Below are positions 55,816 to 64,000 of a stretch of 64,000 nt of DNA, piece by piece (position 1 is the stretch's first letter; every line of letters starts with the position of its first letter). This DNA is from Hanleya hanleyi (lineage: Eukaryota > Mollusca > Polyplacophora > Lepidopleurida > Hanleyidae): assembly GCA_036873755.1 (NCBI GenBank), contig JAVTVY010012683.1, positions 62,001-126,000 on the forward strand, given 5' to 3'. The position numbers and the translations under genes are program-made. The notes under the pieces were generated by a model that saw only the letters and a list, made by a program, of their open reading frames with translations, had not been told where the DNA came from and made no database searches.

Positions 55816-56285
55816 TGAAAACACGTCCGACTCCCAATCTCTCTACATCCGGGCTCCGTCACAAACTGAAATACATCCGGTCTCTGCAGCCTCAAAATTG
55901 GCCTGTGAACCTGCTGGAGTCCATCCCTGATTGACGTTCACTTCCAAATTTCCATACATGTGCAAAAAGATAGTATAGATACAATACTAGTCTTTATGTG
56001 GACTGTGGGGTTAGGCAATCATAACACGGTTTCAATAGTCATTGATCTGATTCATTGAACTGATGTCAACCCTGTCAACCGTTTGTATGACCATGAAGTT
56101 TTCCTTCTTTTTTTCTGCAGTCTGTATTGCTCAACATAGACCGATTTAACGATATATATAGACCGATCGAATACGGCGTATTTGACAGAAAACAATTAAC
56201 GGATATGGCAGGCGGAAGTATGCCGGGTGCATGCTCTATAAACTTTAGCTGCAGATGGCAGGAATTTGTATGAAAATGACTGACT
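55816..56285. other. No gene; interval between LINE start and next gene
   Basis: No repeat boundary or exon recognised. It may contain the promoter of the gene starting at 56286. Confidence 0.3.
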
Positions 56286-56834
56286 ATGGCAGCCAACGCG
56301 AATGTCGATGATCTGGTCGAGCAGATACTGTCTCGCAGGCGATTTCAAGTCTTGTTGCATCAGGCGGAAATCACTAGCGGTAGGCCTACATCAGTTCCCG
56401 CAAATAACACACCAACAGCAACTGCCAGTGCCACAACGAGAACACCGGCGAATGCGTCGACAAGTACTGCAGGTAGTAGGCTTAGATAAGCCTCCCCGAG
56501 AACACAGTTTTCAACTATATTCATACGGGGGGAATCAGTAGGCCCGACCAGTGGGCAGAGAACAATACCCCCGTTTTTTACTAACAGCCACGCGCCAGTG
56601 CAACCTCATGTACAAATTCCGTCCAGCCGATGGCCCCCTTACAGTTTTGGGCGCACGGGAAGGGGACGGAGGAGAGGAAAGCAGACCGCACGAAGTCAAA
56701 GTTCCGCTCCACGCAGTAATGCTGTTTTCTCCAGAGAAATTGTGCTTCTGCCATCACCCGATAGCCACGAGGTGGCGAGAGGCTTCGATAAAGCCAACCT
56801 AGCAAGGCGCGACCAAGTACTGAGAACAATCTGA
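56286..56834 (+). pseudogene. 5' part of a G2E3/HECT-related invertebrate gene
   Basis: Exon 1 (56286-56472) starts at an ATG and encodes VDDLVEQILSRRRFQVLLHQ and a Thr/Ala-rich linker. It ends at GCAG/GTAGTA. Exon 2 from 56539 fits in phase and encodes VQIPSSRWPPYSFGRTGRG, then VFSREIVLLPSPDSHEV to a TGA at 56832. The combination of an N-terminal helix, an RGR-rich linker and FSREVVLLPSP resembles the start of proteins often named G2/M-phase-specific E3 ligase-like, which end in a HECT domain. No HECT region follows here. Either further exons lie elsewhere or the gene is truncated. The acceptor of exon 2 is weak. Confidence 0.4.
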
Positions 56835-57269
56835 CAGATTCCTTCTCGTCACAACTGCATAACGTCAGGCAGACGCCCAATATGTTGACATGTTGTTCTG
56901 TTGTTGTCCATTGTTCTTTTTAAACTGTCACTCCGTTGACATGTTGTTCTGTTGTTGTCCATTGTTCTTTTAAAACTGTCACTCAGTACAAGTTAATTAG
57001 TTTGATAGGCGAGTCAGGGGCAGGGCTGTAGCTAGGATTTCTTGATGGGTGGTTTGCCTTCACTGGGGTGATGTAAATTTGGAATGTTGTTTGTCACACC
57101 ATGAATAAAATCTCAAATTAACAAATCAGAGCAACTTGAAAGTTTGCACACATTATTTAGGTTGTCTCGATTAGGCATCACATATCTTTGATCTCATCCG
57201 CTTACATGATTCAATTGACAGGTATTTTTGTTTTGTCCATTTGATCATTATGATATACATGTATCAAGG
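56835..57269. other. No supported gene; short duplication
   Basis: A 52-bp stretch (TGTTGACATGTTGTTCTGTT onward) is directly repeated at about 56882 and 56935. Nothing else is recognised. Confidence 0.4.
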
Positions 57270-57690
57270 AGAGAGAGAGAGGGAGAGAGAATTAAGGTTT
57301 AACATGTTGCAAGTCATTGTGACAACAGACAAGGAAATCCCAACATTGGTAAAGTTCTAATAAAACACGAGAACATTTGACTGACAATAGCAACAAACAT
57401 ATGTGATATACGAGTTGTCACAGCTCACCAATTACCAGGATACGAGTTGTCAGAGCATTTCCATCATAGCTCTCTAGATTTGTATCTAATACCGCGTATG
57501 CCGGTGCTAGGGGCCGTGTGGTCATAGGTACAATAAAAGTGTACCGGAGATAGAACACATCACGAATCCTTAGATTCTTGGTATGTGATTTAGAATAGGT
57601 TAACCAGAAGACTATTCTGTGAAGTCATATGACGCAGTCAGTATGTTGGCACCTCTTCCCACTACCCTTATATGTGTTGTAATATGGCGG
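57270..57690 (-). mobile_element. Dispersed repeat D, copy D4 with LINE-like tail
   Basis: Read on the minus strand it begins TTACAACACATATAAGGGTA and includes the CAACTCGTAT unit twice. It then continues beyond the other copies and ends in GTTAAACCTTAATTCTCTCT and a TC-rich run. The last part is the LINE tail reduced to about 35 bases. It is the only D copy in the window with a tail. Confidence 0.6.
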
Positions 57691-58623
57691 ATTCCACGAC
57701 AACCTAGTCCACTTTTCTGTCAAATTCTCCGTCCAACCGAAAATTCACAAGAGCGACGCTTGTCATGTACATGTTTGCTAAACCGACCAAGGTTGTGTAA
57801 TCGTTTTACCTGTAGAGACACTCTTATCCGGTATATTTCTTATCTGCAGTATAATAGAGACACAAATGTAAATGTTGCTAATGTCACTTGTGCTAATGTC
57901 ATATTTCCGTCGTACTATTTATTTCCGTCATACTATTTTTACAATAATAACCAGAAATCAAATGTCAACTACATTATTCAAAAAAAGATTTACAGTGATA
58001 CTAGCTTGACCTTATTAAGATATATGTACCATTGCCAGTGTGTTAAATACCAATACATCGATACTATTGAGCGTTTGAAAAAACGTTGTTAATATCATTT
58101 CCGTCCAACTCCCGTGACGGAAATGACATTAGCAAATTGTGAAAAGCCCCAGTATTACAGCATGGGTGAGGTCATACTCTGACAAGGGTACAGATACATC
58201 AATACAATTTGCCTAATTCCACTGAGCACATACAAGTGCTTGTCTTACAAGAAATTTCTTGTACATATAGAAAATTCATTTTGACGGAAAAATCACATAA
58301 TTCAGGGGTAGAATTTCGCCGCGAATCCGAGAATCTACTCGCGCAAGGACTCGCCTGAAATGCAACTGGATTCGCGCAAGCAAAGCTTAGCTTAATCAGT
58401 GTGTTGTTCATTCAGAGAGATTTATTAGATATTTCACGGAAATTCAAGTCAAATAGCTGAACTGTAAAGAGAAAACTCCGAGACATCCTTTAATCTTTTT
58501 GCAAAACGGACACAAACGGAAGTGGCGGTTTTCACATGTTTTGATGACGTAATGCGCTAACACCGCCTCGGAAACCTGAGCCTCGAATACTCTCTGTAAT
58601 GGTTCCCGACTGACGCCAAAGCT
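57691..58623. other. No supported gene
   Basis: A frame of about 157 codons starts near 57619, partly in the D repeat, and has no family features. Nothing else is recognised. Confidence 0.3.
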
Positions 58624-59481
58624 TCGAGAGAGAGAATTAAGGTTTAACGTCGCATTCAGCAATATTTCAGCTATATAGCGACGATCAAACAAAATTCTAA
58701 GTAATCAATTCAAAAACTCAATAAACTAATGCGTTAAAACAGGTACAAACATTAAAATTTGTACAACAAACCAATCTCTCTCAAATAATTTAAAATACAA
58801 TCCTCTTTCACTCTGCTAAAAAGATCTTCCAGCGTAGCTGCTCGATAAAAAGTATCTCTTACAATCTTAAAATCTTTACAGTCTATGAGAATGTGTTTCA
58901 CCGGGAGATCTTCATGGCAAGGTACACACCTTGGAATCGGCTCCTGTTTAAGTAAATATTCATGAGTTAATCGTGTGTGACCGATCCTACATCGTCTAAT
59001 CATGGCCTGGTCGAAACGTTTATGACTGTTCATGTGAGTATAACCAACCGTTTTTTTGAACTCGTGAAGTTTGTTATTATCTACATTATCCCATAAAGAT
59101 TGAAACAGTTTTCTAACATAAGCACAGATAGATGGTCTGAAATCGCTGTATAGGATTCCAACATGATCATCTTCTTCATCTAGAGCTGTCTTAGGCAATC
59201 TATCATCTTCAGTATTGCCTTTGATGTCAACGTGACTAGGAACCCAACAAAACACAATATCTATCTGTTGATCAAATCTGGTGTCATAATTGTAGAATTT
59301 TCAAGATGGTGGGATGAGTTGAATTTCCACATTTAATTGCTTCAAGGCATGATAGTGAATCTGCGAATATGACATTTTTTCCTTCTAGTGGATCCAATAC
59401 ATTCTAAAGCTGATAATAGAGCTTTTGCTTCTGCAGTAAATATGGAACTTTTACCTGGCAGACGATACGTTTTAGTTTTGG
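58624..59481 (-). mobile_element. I-type LINE, truncated copy L5
   Basis: Holds the RNase H C-terminal half (FCWVPSHVDIKGNTEDDRLP onward, RRCRIGHTRLTHEYLLKQEP) and the tail starting at 58624. It is broken upstream of 59255 and truncated exactly where the tail of L6 begins. Confidence 0.75.
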
Positions 59482-59612
59482 AGACAGAGAGAGAGAATTA
59501 AGGTTTAACGTCGCATTCAGCAATATTTCAGCTATATAGCGACGATCAAACAAAATTCTAAGTCATCAATTCAAAAACTCGGTAAACTAAAACGTTAAAA
59601 CAGGTACAAACA

Positions 59613-60863
59613 TTAAAATTTGTACAACAAACCAATCTCTCGGAAATAGCCTAAAATACAATCCTCTTTCACTCTGCTAAACAGATCTTCCAGCGTACCT
59701 GCTCGATAAAAGGTATCTCTTACAGTCTTAAAATCTAGGCAGTCTATGAGAATATGTTTCACCGTGAGAACTTCATGGCAAGGTATACACCTTGGAATCG
59801 GCTCCTGTTTTAGTAAATATTCATGAGTTAATCGTGTGTGACCGATCCTACATCGTCTAATCATGGCCTGGTCGAAACGTTTATGACTGTCCAGGTGAGT
59901 ATAACCAACCGTTCTTTTGAACTCGTGAAGTTTGTTATTATCCATAGTATCCGATAAAGATTGAAACAGCTCTCTTGCATCAGCGCAGATAGATGGTCTG
60001 AAATCGCTGTATGGTATTCAAACAGGGTAAACTTCTCCATCTAAAGCTGCCTTAGCCAATCTATCAGCTTCAGTGTTGCCTTTGATGTCAACGTGACTAG
60101 GCACCCAGCAAAACAATATTTATCTGTTGATCAAATCTGTCATATAATTGTAGAATTTCCAAGATGGTGGGATGAGTGGAATTTCCATTTTTAGTTGCTT
60201 TAAGGCATGACAGTGAATCTGAGAATATGACATTTGTTTCCTTCTAGTGGATCCAATACCTTCTAAAGCTGATAATAGAGCTTCTGCTTCTGCAGTAAAT
60301 ATGGAACTTTTACCTGGCAGTCGATACGTTTTAATTTTGGAACTAAAGGTAGTAGCACATGCTACTCTCTATGTGCTACTCTCTCACCATCTTTAGAACC
60401 ATCTGTATAAATAGCCTGATGTGATCTGTATTTCTCTCTCAGTAGACCAAATTCTTGTGTATAGACGAGCTCGTGTCTGCCTTTTTATATTTAGTCAGTG
60501 AAATATCTACTTCTTGAGTGGCTAACTGCCATGGTGGAGTTGGCAAGAGCTCGTTAGGTAAAATTGACTAACTTTAATACCAGCTCCTTCAAGGTGTGGT
60601 TTCATAGAGGTGGAATAATCGAGGGTTTCTTTGAATAGAAATCTGCGTACTGAGGGTTGAAATACAAGCGTAAAAACACAGTTATAGGCAGGATTTGAGT
60701 GGTTCGAACGCAGTTTTGTGATATATTGCACCGATAATTTAATTCTCCATAGTTCTAAAAGAAATTCATCCGCTTCGACGTACAAGCTTTCTTTAGGTGA
60801 TGTTCTGAACGCACTGAGGCAAAGTCTTGGTCCTTGATGGAGAATAGGATCTAGCTTTGCCAA
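59613..60863 (-). pseudogene. LINE L6 ORF2 remnant (connection and RNase H)
   Basis: Pieces in different frames match the intact frame at 46582-47898: KLDPILHQGPRLCLSAFRTS near 60850, then an RNase H with several indels (60030-60480), and DNNKLHEFKRTVGYTHLDSH to GYFREIGLLYKF at 59945-59613. It is not functional. Confidence 0.7.
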
Positions 60864-61522
60864 GTTTCACTTGCATGCACCATTGTAAACAATAGAACCA
60901 TAATCGAATTTGGAACGAACAAGTGATCGATATCAATGGAGGAGAGTTTGCTGATCTCCCCCCACCCCCACACTTATACCAGTAGTATAAGTATATATCG
61001 TGTAGTAGACAAAATACTGCCCTGTGACACACCCTGGTCTTGATCAAAATGATCATACATAGTTGAACCGAAACGAATTTGGAATTGTCTATCATTCAAA
61101 AAGTTGGAAATAAAAACGGCCCTTTCAATCCAATATTTTGAAGATCTTTAAGAATCCCGTATTTCCATGCAGTATCGTAGGCTTTTCTAAATCAAAAAAA
61201 GATAGAAACCACATGTTCGTTCTTGGCGAAAGCATTCTTAACATAGGAATCTAATCTGACTAAATATCTATGGTATTCTCTTTTTTCCTCTTTTTCTGAT
61301 TCGAGGTAGCTTTTTTACTACAAGACTGTTGACTACTTTCTTCCTCTGTGAACTCCTTCATTACTTCCTCGTTTGGTGTAAAGTTTACATCTACACCGGA
61401 GTGAATAGGATTAATGAAAGAATCCACAGACTGCACAAGGTGCATCTTGACCCGAAACACTACCAATATCCTTCAATTCAACTTCCGGAGTTAATACTAT
61501 GTCAACACTTTCAGTCGGATCA

Positions 61523-62008
61523 GAAACAGACTTGGATAGTAATATTCCAGTGGGACCTGCATATGGCGCATACATATCTGGCTTAGTAGCATTTGCTAGA
61601 TCCTGTGTTAAAGGTGATGATTTTAATCAACGTCACAAAACATTGTTGCAGAAACTTATAAAACAGGGCTATTCCACCAAGCGCCTCCACTCAGTTTCTC
61701 AAAGTTGGCAATACATATCGCATGCTGATAGCAAAATGACGATTTTACAACGAATATTATGGATTAAGAATACTGATCAGCGATACGGATTTGATATTCT
61801 TGGAACATCATGATGTCCTGCCGGCATCATTAAAAACCGCTTCTCTCTTGCAGGAAACAAGCCTATGTTTATGTATACTATGATTGTCTTTTTGAATTTG
61901 GTGCTAATACTGTTATATGGAATATGGTATAGGTCTTTGGATTATGGACGCGGATATTCTCTAATGGACGATGGCTGGATTATGAATGACGGACTAGACG
62001 CTTGTAAT
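61523..62008 (+). mobile_element. Penelope-like RT element fragment (P4) in LINE L6
   Basis: Carries the C-terminal RT segment (GPAYGAYISGLVAFARSCVK, QGYSTKRLHS) and the usual 3' part to CGCTTGTAAT. TCGGATCA occurs on both sides (61515-61522 and 62009-62016), a likely target duplication. A deletion removes the region between RLHS and the trailer. Confidence 0.65.
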
Positions 62009-62016
62009 TCGGATCA

Positions 62017-62949
62017 CCTGACTTCTGATCACCTGACTTGACTTCTACATCATCGCAAACCTCACTATCACTGAATCATCTTCCGAATTACAACCTTCAT
62101 CCATCGCGTCAACGAGACACTCGTAGTGGTTTGGGGTTTTCTCATTGCTCCCGGCGGAGTCTATCCTCTGATGACGTTCAGTGGCCTTGCCATCAGGGCC
62201 TACCGTCTTCCATAAATGTATATAGTGCTGTTGTTTCTGCTAGAGAGCCTCGGCGGAAAGTCCTTTTCGAACTTCTGCGTGCGGACCAGGGCGAGGATCT
62301 GAGAAATCATCTTTTCTATCGTTAGCTACGCTATCTTCAGGAACATGTTTGGCCTTTGGACAGGTTTTTTTAAGGTGTCCTTCCTGATGACAAATCAAGC
62401 ATTTGTTTTTCAGAGGATCCATCGAGTTCAAGTGATCTTCTGAACCACAAGTATAACATGTTTTTACTTGGCCGTTCTACCATACAGGAAGCCTCATACC
62501 TCCAACTAAAATAGAAGAAAAAGGAGTACGTTTGAATTTCGACATTCAAATTCTTCGAACTCCTGTCTCAAACTCTCTATCAAAAGAATAGAACTCTTTT
62601 AGTACAGAGAGAACATCAACATAAAACTCAAAAGCACTTCTGATAGCAGAATCTGGGAGATCGCATGGTCCTTTCATCTTTACTAGCTATTTCCCTGGAT
62701 CTATTTTCTCAAAATGGCCACGCTGGTCTCCAACGTGAATACCTTCCAGCACCAGGCGAGTTTTGGCAATTTCATTTGCTAGCGTGACGTTCCACAGGGT
62801 ATTTGATACCTGTACCAGACCTTTAAGGACTGATCGTGCTGATCCAACAATGTCTTTTAATGCGCGATATATATCAATCGCGTTAGCTTTCTCTAGACCG
62901 TGAAGTTTTAGGCTGTGACCTATTAAACTTTCTAAAGGCCATAATGGAA
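62017..62949 (-). pseudogene. LINE L6 ORF1 remnant
   Basis: Frames from 62949 give HSLKLHGLEKANAIDIYRAL, QVSNTLWNVTLANEIAKTRL, then broken RRM-like sequence and one knuckle CLICHQEGHLKKTC at about 62390. The other knuckle has lost its frame. Several stops disable it. Confidence 0.7.
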
Positions 62950-63644
62950 GAAAAATCAAAGTCCCACTAGGGAATCAATACAACTACAACTAGTAACACG
63001 CACAAACCCCAACAGCATGCCTCCCACAGAGTAAACATTGCCTATCCCCGAGGTAGCCTCACTCCAAAGGTGAAGGTGAAAACTATAAATAAGCAGTACA
63101 ACAATACAATCTCTAAGGTCTCGGCCGAACAATAGCCCAGTTCTAAACCTGGCCCGTTGCTGGGTAATACAGAAGAACAGAGAACAAAATACTCCCTCAA
63201 ACTTGTACTCTGAGGGCTAGCCTTCAGAATACACCTTCAATATGTACTTGTATTTAGCCTAGCTCGATTTAAGCAGATATATGTAAATCGACCTAAGCCA
63301 AACTGAACAAAAACCGAACCAACTACAAACTTGATCAAGCCAACAAGGAAATATATATACACCAGCAAAATACGAAATATTTACAGACAGCGAACAAACA
63401 GAGAAGAAGGAGACCGAAAAAAACCCCATCCGCCATTACTACCGTCTCGGTCACAAAGACCGAGACGGTAGTAATGGCAGATCTCTGCCTTCCTAAATCA
63501 GGCCAAACTGACCAAGTCAGAAAAACGCCCTGAACAGCAAAAAACTGAGAAATAATTCCGAGCTTTCACCACAGGTATTTGCCAAAAGTATTCACAAAAT
63601 ATATTACACAAAAATCAGAGCTAGACAAATTTCTCGGAGCGAAG
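62950..63644 (-). promoter_or_regulatory. LINE 5' leader, second copy
   Basis: Closely matches 55085-55815 and ends at the same base. It includes an extra inverted arm near 63432 that makes a perfect 21-bp hairpin, absent from the other copy. Confidence 0.55.
63432..63478. repeat. Perfect 21-bp hairpin in LINE leader
   Basis: Arms GCCATTACTACCGTCTCGGT(C) at 63432-63452 and the complement at 63458-63478, with a 5-base loop ACAAA. The 55.6-kb copy has only the second arm. Confidence 0.8.
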
Positions 63645-63887
63645 TTTATAGTTAGTCGAAGTAGCGATAAGCTCAGTCCCCATGCCATCAGCTATGTTCC
63701 AGGTAAAAGGCACCATCGTCCTACCCGACCTGTGGGAATTCCCAGTGCAGTTAACACCAGCCACGATCCACCTCTCCAAGGTCGACCTCGGCCTCCTTTT
63801 TCAAATGACCCCGATGGTATTGCATACAGCAAAGCCATTTGGGTCTAACAACCTCTCTCAATGATGTTCTTTCTTTATGTTTTGCAG

Positions 63888-64000
63888 TTGGACATGCATC
63901 GCATTCAGGAAGCGCAACGTCTTCGAAGAGAGCTGGGGTCAGTTAAAAGGGAAGGGATCGTCTCAGGAGAGAGCGGGATGCTGCCAGGAGAGAGGGGACC
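63888..64000 (+). other. Possible exon running off the window
   Basis: After a good acceptor (TTTATGTTTTGCAG) the frame is open to the end of the window: MHRIQEAQRLRRELGSVKRE, then GIVSGESGMLPGERG. Family unknown. An upstream donor-like site (TTCCAG/GTAAAA near 63703) could belong to the same gene. Confidence 0.3.

Larger units (their letters stand above)
59482..63644 (-). mobile_element. I-type LINE copy L6, internally deleted
   Basis: From its 5' end at 63644: leader (62950-63644), ORF1, a Penelope-like fragment inserted at 61523-62008, the ORF1 tail, then a direct jump near 61265 into the RT region (endonuclease and most RT lost), RT end, RNase H and the tail at 59482-59540. It has many frameshifts. 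It shows the full LINE order in compressed form and confirms both ends of the family. Confidence 0.7.

Noticed and set aside
57619..58092. 157-codon frame on the plus strand
   Set aside because: It starts within repeat D, has no family features, and is composed of AT-rich low-complexity codons.

Overview
The window reads as animal nuclear DNA and almost certainly molluscan. It is AT-rich, has spliced genes and has no operons. It is built largely from transposable elements. The clue to a mollusc is a tail motif (the TTTAACGTCGCATTCAGCAA strand and its complement) that closes at least six copies of one LINE family. A diverged version also closes a tRNA-type SINE at 14.9-15.1 kb. I know such tails from bivalve and gastropod genomes, but I cannot name the species.

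Layout. 0-10 kb: mostly non-coding, with inverted-repeat elements (1.26-2.11, 4.44-4.77, 5.84-7.91, 8.75-9.34, 9.37-9.66 kb) and a broken minus-strand exon at 7.9-8.26 kb. 10-18.7 kb: an 855-bp tandem duplication abuts a multi-exon tyrosine-recombinase-like gene (exons at 12.15, 14.0 and 15.23/18.55 kb). A 3.3-kb hAT element carrying an intact two-exon transposase gene splits its last visible exon. 20.8-36.8 kb: relics of a Penelope-like reverse transcriptase element, a ParB-like exon, orphan exons, a BEN-domain gene with one internal stop, two palindrome clusters and a decayed Harbinger-type transposase gene.

36.97-63.65 kb is a nest of elements. Minus-strand I-type LINE copies (CCHC ORF1, AP-endonuclease, RT, RNase H) lie end to end. 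A DIRS-type retrotransposon (gag, RT, RNase H, tyrosine recombinase, inverted termini, internal complementary region) sits inside one LINE copy. Two further LINE copies sit in or against its right terminus. A 2.15-kb foldback element interrupts the longest LINE copy and itself holds a TTAA-flanked MITE. A MULE-like MITE interrupts ORF1. A plus-strand chimera of an unknown ORF and the LINE tail lies at 53.2-53.8 kb. Between LINE copies, at 56.3-56.8 kb, lies the 5' part of a gene resembling invertebrate G2E3/HECT-related proteins.

How it fits together: the LINE is the probable engine. Its tail is shared by the SINE, the chimera and one copy of a dispersed repeat, as expected if one reverse transcriptase mobilises RNAs bearing its own 3' end. 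The cut-and-paste elements and the DIRS element have mainly broken host exons and one another. Most ORFs are disabled; the intact-looking ones are the hAT transposase and the single RNase H ORF at 46.6-47.9 kb.
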